64,000 bases of DNA from Hippasteria phrygiana (Eukaryota; Echinodermata; Asteroidea; Valvatida; Goniasteridae), in the NCBI GenBank assembly GCA_037893225.1, contig JAZGUH010000526.1:1-64000 (forward strand). The letters are read 5' to 3'. This document shows, in pieces, positions 1 through 11,446 of the stretch (positions are counted from its first letter, which is position 1; the number at the start of each line of letters is the position of its first letter). The notes under the pieces are model-generated. The model ran no database searches, was not told the origin of the DNA, and worked only from the letters and a program-made list of their open reading frames with translations. The position numbers and the translations under genes were made by a program.

Positions 1-600
1 ACAATAGAGCTTGACCACATAATTAAAGGTGATTTGGTGAGAATATGGTACTTCCCATGCACACTGTATAGGAACTACATCATGTGCACTGTCCTATTTT
101 ATGAAATTTTGTTTTCTGACTGGGCTTAGCTGGGGAACTACAATAATGTGTTCTTGTAAAGGAAAGGATCCTTTCCTTCACAGGACCACATTATTGTAGT
201 TCCAATTGAATTAAATTTGCAGTAATTTTGCATTACTAGTTTGATGACCAAAATATTAAAACCAGTTCGAGTCGGATGACGTGTATACACACACTCAGCG
301 AGGCAAGGGTTCAGCGGAAATATCTGTCAGCGACCGGCTCACAGGGTGTGCTACCCACAGATAAAGGCCTGAACCCGTGTGGCACCCAGGCTCGTGAAAA
401 ATAATCCCGCCGTGAACTGTTTAACAAAAAAATTGCCTTCAACTTCTAGCTGATCAATGTATCATTGATATTGCCATGGGGTACAGACAAACAAAAGGGT
501 CTGTTGCTAAAATAGTCAATGGTAACAAGTCATTTAAATAAGTGATTGTATTTGTTTAGCACTCACAGCCTCACTTTCAATCGAGAAGTGTGAAATTTGT
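1..600. repeat. Dispersed repeat, copy 1 (others near 12.5 and 53.2 kb)
   Basis: Shares long diverged matches with 12466-12880 (GCACACTGTATAGAA, ACAATAATGTGGTCTTGT, GTATCATTCACATTGC) and with 53190-53370. No coding capacity seen. The copy here is interrupted by a TTAA-flanked MITE (256-424) that the other two lack. Confidence 0.75.
256..424. mobile_element. TTAA-flanked MITE inserted in the dispersed repeat
   Basis: Bounded by TTAA at both ends, with inner ends AACCAGTTCGAGTCGGAT and the inverse-like CCCGCCGTGAACTG. A longer copy is at 24640-24909. The homologous site at about 12680 is empty, which defines the insertion. TTAA targets suggest a piggyBac-type mobiliser. Confidence 0.75.
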
Positions 601-910
601 CTGTAACAGAATCTCTCTCAAAGATTCTGCTAAGATCAAAATACCTGCTATGAAACACCAGGCCCTCATAATTATAATAAAGATTTCTACATCTCATAAC
701 CCTTAGAGATACACTGCTCAACAAACTTCTATTTTGTTTTCTTCTTACATGTTTTATTGTGGTTTGTTTGACAATGTTTTATTAAAACAAATCAACTTGT
801 TAAATTTTGGTTGACTGCAACCCTCCAAGCAAGGCTTGTATTCTTGGTTGCTTTTGCAAATCTAATGCACACAAAGATACGCTGAATTAAGGTCAGGCTA
901 CCAATACTTT

Positions 911-1510
911 AGTACATAATTATTCAATAAGTAAGCATGGGTGTGTTTTTTTCCATTGATGTCACATTCAAAGTGAATAACACAAACAATTAAGAGAACT
1001 TAATTACCTCAGAAAAAAACTTGCTTACAGAAACTAAAAATGACACTCGGGCTTTATTGCCAAAGCTGACATCAGAATCTGTACATGAAAATTTGTACAT
1101 AATTATTCAATAAGTAAGCATGGTGGTTTTTTGTTCGTTTGTTTTTATGTCTCATTAAAAAAATAACTTTTGTATTGCTAGAAAAATATCAGCATAAAAA
1201 ACTAAGTTATTTTTCAGGGTGAAACTCAAAAAGAGCACAAACAGTATATCTGTTGCTATCTGCATTCCTAATTTGTATATGTGTTGTCTCTATTGCAGTA
1301 AAAATGAAATATTTACATGAGATTATCATTGAGGAACTGCCCAAACCTGGAGTGCCAGCTAAATTAAAACAAAAACAAAAAACACTCACACACAAACAAT
1401 TCAGAGAACTTGCCTAAGAAAAAACTTGTTTACAGAAACTAATAAAAATGACACTCAGGCTTTATTGCCAAAGCTGACATCAGTGCTTTGTACATGAAAA
1501 TTCACATCAG
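911..1510. repeat. Local duplication of about 410 bp
   Basis: GTACATAATTATTCAATAAG occurs at about 915 and 1097, and ACACTCGGGCTTTATTGCC or its variant at about 1043 and 1449. Tandem copies of an AT-rich segment; no gene seen. The stretch 600-911 shows nothing recognisable. Confidence 0.6.
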
Positions 1511-1675
1511 CATAAAATCCATTTCAGTTCTAAAACGGTCACGACACACCCTCAGATGGATATATAAAACAGGTTGAAAGTGATGGCAAATGGAATAAGG
1601 AGGTGCATATTACAAATTCAAATCAAATAAAAGTTCTTTAATGAGACTGCAAAGACTGCAACACTGAACTTCTCA

Positions 1676-2732
1676 TTGATGAAACAAACCAACTTTCCCA
1701 AAGGTCTGCATTGTGCAACAATGCGCTCCGCAAAACAACAACAACAACAACATCATTCTATGCTTTGTTTGACTGCTCCATGCTATTACTTCAGGGCAAA
1801 CGTCAAGGCTATACAAAAAAAGCTACTCACAATGGTCCAAATTTACATATTAAACATTAACACAACAGGTTGATCTAGCAATTTGCTCTAGGAACTGACA
1901 AACATAAGCAGGAAATACATGACCCAACAATGCCGAAACTACATATTTCTTCATGTTCAGCACACAAACACAATCAGCATCATTTTTTCATTGCAATTAA
2001 AGCACAAATTAGAACGTCCTTTGCTCCGTGGAATCGGTGATACTGATGGAGGTCATCAACTAGAACTTAATTTAATTTGCAGAGGATTAGATAAAACTAA
2101 AGCATTGGTCATGATGAAAGAATTAAATCATTAACATGTATGAAAAGCAGTGATACTAATAAAACAACTTAATTAATTATTCAAACTTCTTATTTCTTGT
2201 CAACATCACTATAAGACAGCTCTCCAAGAACAAGATATAGGATTCCATCCAAACCAACCTCACACTTCATGGTAAACACTGTACTGTTTGTAAGATGGTT
2301 GAACATTTACAAATAACACAATAAGACGTCTTATTATAGAATGCCCATACCGTACCTGTACCGTGGGGTTAATAAGTTTTTTGATAAGCTTAACTGTCAA
2401 GCGAGGGCGCTGTGCAAATGCTATGTGGAAATGACACGTCACGTACCCACCCAACAATGCAATGCTAGCTGCAACTACATGTACATTCTTCATGTGCAGC
2501 ATACCATAAACACAATCAGCATAATTTTCTGCATTCAATTCAGGGCAAACATAAAGGCCACAAAAAGCCTCCCACAATGGTCCAAATTTACAAAATATGA
2601 ACACAATATTTGCTCTTTGAACTGACAAACACACACAGAGGAAATACGCCCCCCAACCACCATGACAGTTGGCATTTTATTCACTGCAAGCACAAAGTAG
2701 ACGTTCTTTGCTTCACTGTGTCAGTGATACTC
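1676..2732. repeat. Local duplication flanking the tentative last CRPPA exon
   Basis: Blocks in 1790-2045 (TCAGGGCAAACGTCAAGGC, GAACTGACAAACATAAGCAG, CAGCACACAAACACAATCAG) recur diverged in 2447-2732. The short reading frames here are by-products of the repeat. Confidence 0.6.
2190..2278 (-). CDS. Possible last CRPPA exon with stop codon
   Basis: Acceptor AACAGTACAG| followed by two bases that complete the phase-1 codon from exon 9, then 28 codons beginning FTMKCEVGLDGILYLVLGEL, ending DVDKK and TAA. The open frame from the acceptor to the stop and the exact phase support it, and it brings the total to a length close to human CRPPA. The human C-terminus is not clearly alignable, and the segment lies between two copies of a local duplication. 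It could be an unrelated chance frame or another gene's exon. Confidence 0.38.
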
Positions 2733-3403
2733 GTTTATACAGAGTAAGGTGAGTTGTTCCTGAAGCCTTGTCACATATATTGCAGAGAATATTTATCTAG
2801 GAGCCATTTCTGACCAAAATCAATACAGGGTGTGGCATGTGACTGTACAGGTGTGTGCACCATACAGGCACCAAATTACCCAGAAACTGTTTTATAACTA
2901 ATAAGTGTCTGGCATAGCAAGTATTTGCAACCAGTTCTGTGAAATGAGCCTAATTTTGTTTTACATATTTGTTTTTCATGTGCATATGATTGGAAAAGTA
3001 ACTCTTCATTTAGACACACCACTCAATTAAACGTTCTGATGAATATGGACATACGGCAGTTCCAATTGATTTATGTTGTGTAAGATTTGGAACTCAAAAG
3101 TATATCTATCATAACTTCACATACACCAGGGGAAGATCCGAGTCTGGCTGAGGAAAGGAGTTCACCAAAATGTCTCCAAAAACATTATTTAGTAAAATAG
3201 ATTGACATGGTAATAGCAGTATTATTTTCAACAATGAAATTAGGATATTAATTTAAAAACATTTTTTTAAGCAATTATTATTGTGCATTTTTGTGTGATT
3301 TTCATGTATATCTCATTCTGGATTTAGGACCACATTAGAGCAAAGTCTAACTCTTTTCTATTATACTCGGCATGATTTTTTGTGTGCTTTTAATCACATT
3401 TAC

Positions 3404-3703
3404 GGAATGGAATGGAATGGAATGGAATGGAATGGAATGGAATGGAATGGAATGGAATGGAATGGAATGGAATGGAATGGAATGGAATGGAATGGAATGG
3501 AATGGAATGGAATGGAATGGAATGGAATGGAATGGAATGGAATGGAATGGAATGGAATGGAATGGAATGGAATGGAATGGAATGGAATGGAATGGAATGG
3601 AATGGAATGGAATGGAATGGAATGGAATGGAATGGAATGGAATGGAATGGAATGGAATGGAATGGAATGGAATGGAATGGAATGGAATGGAATGGAATGG
3701 AAT
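3404..3703. repeat. (GGAAT)n microsatellite, about 60 units
   Basis: Uninterrupted GGAAT pentamers. Neither strand of this pentamer makes a stop codon, so long meaningless open frames appear in several frames on both strands; none is a gene. The preceding 2733-3403 is AT-rich with no feature seen. Confidence 0.98.
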
Positions 3704-4046
3704 GGAAGGGAAGGGAAGGGAAGGGAAGGGAAGGGAAGGGAAGGGAAGGGAAGGGAAGGGAAGGGAAGGGAAGGGAAGGGAAGGGAAGGGAAGGGAAGGG
3801 AAGGGAAGGGAAGGGAAGGGAAGGGAAGGGAAGGGAAGGGAAGGGAAGGGAAGGGAAGGGAAGGGAAGGGAAGGGAAGGGAAGGGAAGGGAAGGGAAGGG
3901 AAGGGAAGGGAAGGGAAGGGAAGGGAAGGGAAGGGAAGGGAAGGGAAGGGAAGGGAAGGGAAGGGAAGGGAAGGGAAGGGAAGGGAAGGGAAGGGAAGGG
4001 AAGGGAAGGGAAGGGAAGGGAAGGGAAGGGAAGGGAAGGGAAGGGA
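3704..4046. repeat. (GGGAA)n microsatellite, about 68 units
   Basis: One-base variant of the preceding array (T to G), perfectly phased with it. All-purine on the plus strand. Confidence 0.98.
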
Positions 4047-4129
4047 ATGGAATGGAATGGAATGGAAGGGAATGGAATCCAATCCAATCCAATCCAATCC
4101 AATCCAATCCAATCCAATCCAATCCAATA
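4047..4129. repeat. Return to GGAAT, then (CCAAT)n
   Basis: Four GGAAT-type units with one GGGAA, then about ten AATCC (CCAAT) units ending at about 4128. CCAAT is not the complement of GGAAT; it is a third pentamer. Confidence 0.95.
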
Positions 4130-4298
4130 GGCTCAGACTCCAGTGGGCATCAGTATAGGAACTTTGGGCTTGGAGTGGTCACAGGAAGTTTGGTAATTTC
4201 CACTAGAAGTACATTGTACACCTACTGATTTTACATCTAAAATGAAAGATTAACACAACTAAATTACAGAAACTCTCTGAGAAATCAGAAGTTGATTT

Positions 4299-4690
4299 TA
4301 TTTTCAAAGTGAACAAAGAAAACTGGCAGGAGTGGGATTTGAACCTGCGACCTGGAGAATATCGTACCGTTGGTCTACCAACTGAGCTATCTTTCCCTAT
4401 ATGTTATCTTTGAATGATCCCAGGTTGTATCGTAAAGTTGGGCATGATTCCTCGCTATATACATCATTATGGGTTTAAGACTTTTGACTAGCGCCTCCCC
4501 GAACAAAGATACTGACAATTTGGAAGACCACCAACATAGGGCAAGTTAGCTCAGTTGGTAGAGTGCTGGTAAGGTATTCCTGGAGTCGCAGGTTCAAATC
4601 TCGCTCCTGCCAGTTTTCTTTGCTCAGTTTGAAAATTCTTTCAAAATAACATATAGTCAGTTTCCCTTGTGATTTGTTAGAAGTTGCTTC
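4299..4690. mobile_element. tRNA-derived SINE, inverted pair
   Basis: A minus-strand tRNA-like head (about 4325-4400, CTGGCAGGAGTGGGATTTGA inverted) and a plus-strand head (4540-4613, TTAGCTCAGTTGGTAGAG ... CAGGTTCAAATC) face outward to shared flanks TTTTCAAAGTGAACAAAG. A-box and B-box promoters of RNA polymerase III are recognisable. Related copies: 10792-10985, 11100-11220, 62966-63210. Confidence 0.8.
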
Positions 4691-4889
4691 ATATTTTATC
4701 TAGGTTGTAAAATCAATAAGACTTTATACCAAAAATAACTTACAAAATTAGATCAAGCATAATCTTACTTTTACTAAATTGCTGGGTGAATTCTTGACAA
4801 AGAATGAGTTTCTTTATGGTTGTGCTATGATTACTCATACTGAAGAAACTTACACGTAGTTCACAATTGTGAGTAGCCTCTTCTCATCT

Positions 4890-4921
4890 CTCATCACTAT
4901 CTACAGGTAAAGAAATCAAAA
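4890..4921 (+). other. Splice acceptor and 5' UTR before the TRIM gene
   Basis: A pyrimidine-rich stretch ending ATCACTATCTACAG at 4906 is followed by a 15-nt leader to the ATG. This looks like a 3' splice site in the 5' UTR, so the gene probably has an upstream noncoding exon and promoter that I could not locate. Confidence 0.5.
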
Positions 4922-6760
4922 ATGGCAGCTTCTGCAACCACAGCATCAGTTCTGGGTTCAATCATCCAAGGTCATCTGGAATGCTCAATCTGCCACACCC
5001 TTTACCAAGAGCCCAAGATGCTGGACTGCTCACACAGTTTCTGTCTCAGATGCCTCCAAGAACTGAAGATGAGACAAAACCCAGACAGTAACAAGATAAC
5101 ATGCCCTCTGTGTCAGAGAGAAACTATCATGCCAGAAGGCAGAGTGGCCAAGTTGAACAACAACTACACTCTGATTTCCCTGGTGGAGGAGGTAACAAAG
5201 CAGGAACAGCTCTTGAAAGGTGAAGGGTCACAGGTCATCATATGTCAGGCATGTCATGAAGAATATGAGGCAATTTCACGATGTATCGATTGTGAACAGT
5301 TTCTCTGTCAGGAATGCCAGAATGCACATCACCGTTTCAATGGAATGAAAACTCACAAAATTACAGCTTTGGCCGAATTGCAAGAAGGAAAGTTTGCCCT
5401 TGCTGAGTCCAAGAAAAACAAGTCAAGATGTGGCATCCATCCAAATCAGAAACTGTGCTTCTACTGCAACACATGTGAGAAGCTCATCTGCAAACTCTGT
5501 GCAGCTTTAAGTCACAAAGAGCCCAATCACAACTTTGTGATTTTCAGCACAGCATTTAATCTTACCTTAAAAGAAGCCAGACAAAGAATTTCACAAACAA
5601 AACATTACAATGATAACTGGAAATCATTACACAACAGACTAAACAACATGCTTGTTGAAACTTACAGCCATATCACCAGAACTGCAGAGAAGAAAATCGA
5701 GCAAATCAGGGAAGAGGAAAGCCAACTGAAACAAACTGCCCAGGTAACGTACAAGCAAAAAGCTAGGATTCTTGCAGAAATGATAGTAGCAGAACAAACA
5801 GTCAAAATGGCTCAGATTAAGATGACTGAGGAAAACCTCCTCAATGTCTTGATGTTCAAGCAAGACCATCTGCATGACCACAAAGATGTACCTATGGTAA
5901 CGCTTGAAGAACAAACAGATCCATCAATTCATGACATCTCATTTATTGGTTTCAAGGAGACTCACACTGATGTTCAAGTTGGAACAATCCTACTCAAAGA
6001 AAAGTGGGATTTACTGAGTGAGACACCTATCTCTGGAAATGACATTGCATCACTTTCCACTGGTGATGTGGTGGTTTTACAAAGATCCCAACAGAAACTG
6101 ACCAGACTAAATCCTAATGGTCAAGTCATTCAAGTAAACAGTATTTGTAAACTGGAAAGTGAAGACCCTGACAGCAACACATATCCCATTGCTCTTGCAA
6201 TAAATAAGGATGACCAGCACATTATCCTTACTCAGTCTGCAGTCAAGATCTTAAATGAAGACTGTCAGCTCCACCATCACTTTGCACCAGGTAAAGAGGC
6301 AGACACTGATGGCACACCAATATGCCTTGCAGTGGATGACAGCAATCTCATAGCAGTGGGTTATAAAGACAAAGAACTGATATCTCTACACAACCCAGAC
6401 GGATCCCTCATCAGAACAATACCTGCTCCAATGATTGATAGTTACTTGACCACCAACAACAAGCAGCTCATATACACCAACTGTGGCAAAAAGAAGCTCC
6501 TGTGCATTGATTTCATGGGTAACAACATTTTCACAGTTGACACAGATTTCAGTCCATGGGGGGTTTGTTGTGACAAAGGTGGTGATATCTACATAAATTC
6601 ATTGGATAATAATTATAAGCTACATGTACATCATTTCAATGCAGAAGGTAAATACATTCAATCTACAGGCATAGCATCTTCTGGTCCCATGACATACACT
6701 CCTGATGGCAAATTGGCAGTGATTTTTTCTGAAGACTTACAAGTATATCACAGAGTGTAA
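4922..6760 (+). CDS. TRIM-family RING/B-box/NHL-like protein (TRIM2/3/56-like)
   Basis: Intact 612-aa reading frame in one exon. Residues 21-64 form a C3HC4 RING finger (Cys21, Cys24, Cys36, His38, Cys41, Cys44, Cys61, Cys64), expected to give E3 ubiquitin ligase activity. A B-box 1 lies at about 108-145 (Cys108, Cys111, Cys121, Cys124, Cys129, Cys132) and a B-box 2 at 170-203 (Cys170, His173, Cys182, Cys185, Cys190, Cys193, His198, His203). Residues 208-310 are rich in charged heptads and should be coiled coil. The C-terminal 270 residues have repeated strand patterns such as LLCIDFMGNNIFTV and LAVDDSNLIAVG, consistent with an NHL-type beta-propeller. This is the layout of the TRIM2/TRIM3/TRIM56 group, which is greatly expanded in some marine invertebrates. 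The start ATG is in good context (AAAAATGG) 16 nt after a splice acceptor. Substrate and role are unknown. Confidence 0.92.
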   Translation: MAASATTASVLGSIIQGHLECSICHTLYQEPKMLDCSHSFCLRCLQELKMRQNPDSNKITCPLCQRETIMPEGRVAKLNNNYTLISLVEEVTKQEQLLKGEGSQVIICQACHEEYEAISRCIDCEQFLCQECQNAHHRFNGMKTHKITALAELQEGKFALAESKKNKSRCGIHPNQKLCFYCNTCEKLICKLCAALSHKEPNHNFVIFSTAFNLTLKEARQRISQTKHYNDNWKSLHNRLNNMLVETYSHITRTAEKKIEQIREEESQLKQTAQVTYKQKARILAEMIVAEQTVKMAQIKMTEENLLNVLMFKQDHLHDHKDVPMVTLEEQTDPSIHDISFIGFKETHTDVQVGTILLKEKWDLLSETPISGNDIASLSTGDVVVLQRSQQKLTRLNPNGQVIQVNSICKLESEDPDSNTYPIALAINKDDQHIILTQSAVKILNEDCQLHHHFAPGKEADTDGTPICLAVDDSNLIAVGYKDKELISLHNPDGSLIRTIPAPMIDSYLTTNNKQLIYTNCGKKKLLCIDFMGNNIFTVDTDFSPWGVCCDKGGDIYINSLDNNYKLHVHHFNAEGKYIQSTGIASSGPMTYTPDGKLAVIFSEDLQVYHRV

Positions 6761-6911
6761 GAAGAAAGAAAGAAAAACCCTAAATGACCACAAATTTATG
6801 CAAAAGGCTTGTAAATGATGCTGATTTACTAATGTGGCAGCTGGAATATCGATTTATGAATACAGTATGGGTGGGTGTGTACATGTATTGTATTACTACT
6901 CAGGACACAAG

Positions 6912-6917
6912 AATAAA
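6912..6917 (+). terminator. Polyadenylation signal AATAAA of the TRIM gene
   Basis: First canonical AATAAA downstream of the TRIM stop codon (about 150 nt after it). It is the best candidate for the 3' end of that transcript. Confidence 0.5.
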
Positions 6918-8247
6918 GAAACAACAATGAAATCATTGTTGTCCTCTAATGAGGGAGTAGGTCTTATGTTGATAAAGGTCATTGCATGTACAAATGTGAA
7001 CTTAAGTCTATATGAGAAAAGGGAATAGATAAGACAAAGCCTTGTCAGTAAAACACGACTGGGTAGGTATCGACCACATAGTGGGAGCATTTTTATTTGT
7101 AAGGTAAATTTGAAATTAGAACAGAGATATGGGGACATTTCTCTGTGCCCTTAACATAATTAGCTTGATATGTGTCCTGTTTGGATGTATGTGTAAAGGC
7201 TATAGAAAGCGTCACCACCGACAAATCCCCCCCCCCCCCCTGAAAAAAGTATATGTGAGGAAATTAATTTTTAACTATTCATTTTATTTAAAGCACAATT
7301 TTCAGAAAAAAAAGTTAGTGAACTTTCAATATGTCATGCACGGGCATCTCTTGAGGGGGTATGATGGGGATGTGACACCCCCATTAGTTGATTTTTTCTG
7401 CAAAATTGTGCCTTGGTTGGCAAAGTGCATGGTGTATGAATAAGATACGTAAGTACGTAAATATTTGAGATACAATGTATGTCATTAATTTAATGGTGCC
7501 CCCAATGTCATAATACTCTACCCCCCCTCCCTAAAAAAATATATCCTCTTTTCAAACACTGCTCATGAAAATATCATGTTATGTACATGTATATATCTTG
7601 TTATCAGGAACTATAAAATATTATCTTACTATGTCTAAACCACTGCTTATCTATAAACAGTCCGTAAAATAAAATTTTATGGCTTCCTTGTTAAAAAAGA
7701 AAGACAATGATTCCCTGGTTTCTATTTTCATCAAATCATTTTCAGGAACTCTACACCATTTTTAAGGATGTAACATTGAAACCTTTATCATATTTTCACT
7801 TTCACTTTAAAGGCACACATTGCCATGCAATCCCCCCAGATCTAACCTCTTTGTTAAGTTGCCTGACCTATTTCCAAAGTCTGAGTGTAAAAAATTCTAC
7901 CACAAAGTGTAATAATTACGGAGAAATAAATAAAAAAAAAAATAAACCTGAAGCATTGACATCCACACATGCAGCCTGTACACAACCAAAGCACCAAGGG
8001 AAACACTAATTCCTTCCTCCATGCCAATTCCAACAATACGACTTTTCCCAACCAAACTAGCATCCTGAAAATTAATGTCGCCAATGATTTTCAGACAAAA
8101 GGTGCATTTTCAAGGGATGGATGTGTACATTATTGTATTCTACTTTCAAATGATCTTTCCAATGAAATTTTTTTTAGGACAAATGCTTTTTGTAGCCCGA
8201 TTGGGCGACCTGCAAGGAAAAAAACTGACTTTTGTGTGATCTTCAGT
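6918..8247. other. Unassigned AT-rich stretch downstream of the TRIM gene
   Basis: Contains homopolymer C at 7228-7240 and short frames without family resemblance. I see no gene or defined repeat. Confidence 0.5.
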
Positions 8248-8250
8248 TTA

Positions 8251-8974
8251 GGGTGCATTCGAGTAGCTCACCCGGGTCGACTCGGAGCCCTGTGCCGTTC
8301 GATTAGCTCGGATGTCATACACGGGGCTCACTCGGGTCAGCCACCACCTGCTCGCGGAGCAGAGTCACTGGTGGAATTATGTCACACGCATGCGTAGTTA
8401 ATTTGATTACCCACAGATTCCATTGGAGCGGGGAATTAAAAATGGCTGACCTCAAGGGCGAGGACAATCCTATAAGAGAACAAAAATCCACTTTTAAGTT
8501 ATTGGACTTAGCAAACTAGATTGTGACATTAAAAACCAACAGGTATGTTGTAGACAGAGGGCAGGGTTTTCAATTTGTGTGTGGGAAATTTTGGGCTGAA
8601 ATGACAATGAAGATGACAAAACGCAACACGAAAATAAAGATGGCAAAAACTGCACTGATTAGCAAGACACCAGCCGCAAAACAAGTAAGAAAATTGCATT
8701 TTCTTCTGCAAGAAACTGCTCAAAATAACAAAAATGATGTCATTAGAATTGAGAGAAGTATTCTTTAGGTCAATTAATTCATTTTGGAATAATAAACACC
8801 TTGACTTGAAATAGATCAAATATATAAAAGGGCCCGTAACTACACAATCGCCAGACTCAAGTGCAAGGTGACATCAACAGGAGAGGGCGTTTGACCATTC
8901 TATTAGCCCAAATTCCGTGGCTAACCCTTCTGCCTTCACCCGAGTCGATCCGGGTGAGCTACTCGAACGCACCC
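8251..8974. mobile_element. PIF/Harbinger-type MITE
   Basis: Terminal inverted repeats of about 35 bp with two mismatches: left end GGGTGCATTCGAGTAGCTCA, right end the inverse of GGGTGCGTTCGAGTAGCTCA. Flanked on both sides by TTA (8248-8250 and 8975-8977), the 3-bp target duplication typical of Harbinger elements. 724 bp, no transposase; it lies downstream of CRPPA exon 9 on the gene's strand. Confidence 0.85.
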
Positions 8975-9080
8975 TTAGACATGACTGTAAGGAAATACAT
9001 ACAGAAAGCATCAGCTGCATAAATTCTTTGCATTTTTGCTTTACATGCAGCAAATGGTTTTCAGAAAATTACAGACTCAC

Positions 9081-9135
9081 CTGATTCTCCATTTGCCATT
9101 GTTTCTTGGATCTCTAAGACGTTTTGAATAATGTT
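9081..9135 (-). CDS. CRPPA: CRPPA exon 9 (probable)
   Basis: A 55-nt exon with acceptor CCTTCTGTAG| and donor TCAG|GTGAGT, both close to consensus. It reads NIIQNVLEIQETMANGES plus one base (phase 0 to 1). The phase matches exon 8. The residues resemble the helix near the human C-terminus (SLRQGAIIIASLIKERNSG) only loosely. Intron 8 upstream is over 10 kb and repeat-filled. Confidence 0.6.
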
Positions 9136-9198
9136 CTACAGAAGGAAGAAACAAAAAAGAAACAAAAAGCTGTTAATATTCTCTCATTATACTTGGCA

Positions 9199-9850
9199 AT
9201 CTGCATGAATTGAACGCTATTTGTATAAAGCTTATCACTTTCAATTTCAAGTAATTATTTCTGTCATATACATCAACTTTGGATGTGATGTGTAACTGAA
9301 ATCTCTTTAGTTCTATTGTAAATCAGCTAAAATGTAAAATGGCTGTTGGATGTAAAATGTAGAGATGTAACAGCCAAGATAGTAGTGATCGTACAGGTAG
9401 TCAATGTTTTTAATGGCTTTTGACTGGCATATTCCGTATTAAAACAAAATTTGCATTTTACGGATATTAGTACACTATTTACTTATTTTTATAGATTAAT
9501 TTTTTTCTTAATTTTAATTGTTTCTTTTGCAAGTTTTTTGGCAATGAATCAACAATGTAAGCCCAAGCTAATACGTACTGTAAGCAAGGAACTTCTGCTG
9601 ACTATAACAGAAAATTCTGCACTTGGGGTATTTCATGGCTTAGCAAGGAATTTTGACTTGTGTGCATGTGTACATCTCATAATTATCTGCTTACTGGGTT
9701 ATCACAGGATTTCTTCACTTGAGTTAGTAAAGAATTGCAGGCCATAAGCGCAAATATCCGGTGTTAGATTCCATGAAATTAGGCCTTGGAATTTAAAGGC
9801 ACTACATGTGTTAGCATAGAGGTCATGCACAGTACAGTGCACTGAGTACA
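9199..9850. repeat. Duplicated segment, copy 1
   Basis: Matches 11447-12170 at about 80 percent by eye (CAAGTAATTATTTCTGTCAT, AAAATGTAGAGATGTA, TTTCATGGCTTAGCAAGGAA). No coding features. 9850-10790 holds only AT-rich sequence. Confidence 0.75.
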
Positions 9851-10791
9851 GGTTTGTTAATTAAATTCCTGCTGGTTCTTTTTTCGTGGTTGGCTGAAAC
9901 ACGGTCACATGGGATTCACTAGTATAGGCTAGTGCATGAAATTTGCATCAGTGTGAACTAGATGTGCATCAAGATATCTTGATATCTTTAATATTCACAG
10001 TTGTAACCAAGTCCCAAGTCGTTAAAGTCAAGTCATTACTACTTTTTAAAAGAAGTCAATAAATATTTACCACACTCAAACTGCTTACAAGCAAATCAAT
10101 TCTCGGGTCATTATCACTCAAGTGCCCAGGCCCCAAGGTGGTTTTTAACGCACGTTTAAAACTGGCCCAGCACATATTTATTCCCATTGATAAAATACCT
10201 TTTTGTATTATTAAGCAAAAACCTCTGAAAATTATAAATTTCCAATGATTTTGTTCAATTTTTTTTACCTTGGTTTGTAAAACACCCCTTTAGCTATTAA
10301 ATGGTTCGTGCCACGTGCGATTAGCGCTAAACATTTCCTTATATGGAAATTGACGCGCTCGCCAGGTGGTGCAGAATGCAGCAGTGCTGGTGTAGTGTGA
10401 AATTATGGACTCTAAATACGGACGCATCAGCAGTATTGCACTTGCATTATAAAGGAGAGTGACTGGTCACTCAAGTGTCCATTGCAACCAATAAAATGGA
10501 CCAGATTTCGTAGGACTCTAAATTTCATGTGACACCATAAAAGTGTTTAAAACCGGTTGGTGTTTGGGCTTTTGACCATAGGAACGGGTAAACTGTCTTA
10601 GGTATTTATGAATGTATCTTAAAAAATACACGTTCACATCCTGCTATTTTTTATCACAGGTACTGTAATAATGATACTAATGAAAGTGTATTCCCATCAT
10701 TTTTTTAAAAGAAAAATGCAAAGTGTGTAAATTATTATTACTTCAACCTCTTTTCCAGTTGCTTCTATACATTAGTTCGTTTTTTTAGAAC

Positions 10792-10985
10792 TCAGTTGGT
10801 AGAGCGCCGGTACAGTAGAGCGCTGGTACGGTATCCCGGAGAACGCAGGTTCGAATCCCGCTCCTGCCAGTTTCTTTGTTCACTTTGAAAATGTGTTCAA
10901 ATTTACCTAGTCAGTTTCCCTTGTGGATTGTTTGACGAATTACAAGTTAAAAAAGTCGTATCCTCATTGAGTGATCCCCACAATG
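10792..10985 (+). mobile_element. tRNA-derived SINE copy
   Basis: AACTCAGTTGGTAGAGCGCC (A box), an internal duplication of the GAGCGCYGGTAC segment, GCAGGTTCGAATCCCGCTCC (B box), then the family body TTTGTTCACTTTGAAAATG and TCAGTTTCCCTTGTGGATTG. Confidence 0.82.
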
Positions 10986-11099
10986 TCGCTTCCCAGGTTA
11001 TATCGTAAAATTGGGTGTGATCTCTGGCTATACGGCATTCTGGGTTTATGACTTCTGACTAGCGCCCACCCGAACAAAGATACTGACAATTGGGGAGAC

Positions 11100-11220
11100 C
11101 GCCAACATAGGGCAAGATAGCTCAGTTGGTAGAGTGCTGGTACGGTACGGTAACCCGGAGGTCGCATGTTCGAATCCCGCTCCTGCCAGTTTCTTTGTTC
11201 ACTTTGAAAATGTTTTTAGA
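11100..11220 (+). mobile_element. tRNA-derived SINE copy
   Basis: AGATAGCTCAGTTGGTAGAG and CATGTTCGAATCCCGCTCCT then TTTCTTTGTTCACTTTGAAA. The segment 10970-11100 matches 4410-4535 next to the first copy, so both are pieces of one longer composite unit. Confidence 0.82.
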
Positions 11221-11446
11221 AACTGGTTAATGTTGGAAAGTCAAATTTGTTAACCACTTGCGTACGGATGATGCCATATGGCGTAAAAAAAAAAGAAGTG
11301 CCACCAGGAAGGATGACGCCATTTGCCGCCGTTTGTGCAGTTTCAATCCATTGTTGGATTATTGTTTATGATACGCTTGACTGCACAAACACATTGTAGT
11401 GGTTCACTTGGCTGCCAGAACCGCCGCGACACTCCGATCTGCATGA

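Noticed and set aside
3404..4129. Human satellite contamination because of GGAAT units
   Set aside because: The array is continuous with GGGAA and CCAAT blocks and non-human-looking flanks; a simple repeat is sufficient.
3347..4228. Six long open frames of 240-282 codons on both strands
   Set aside because: Pure products of stop-free pentamer arrays; EWNGM and SIPFH repeats have no protein meaning.
4318..4613. Functional tRNA genes
   Set aside because: A and B boxes are present but anticodon arms do not fold normally and the sequences are repeated with a fixed 3' body, so SINEs are more likely. The same applies at 10792, 11100, 17690 and 63070.
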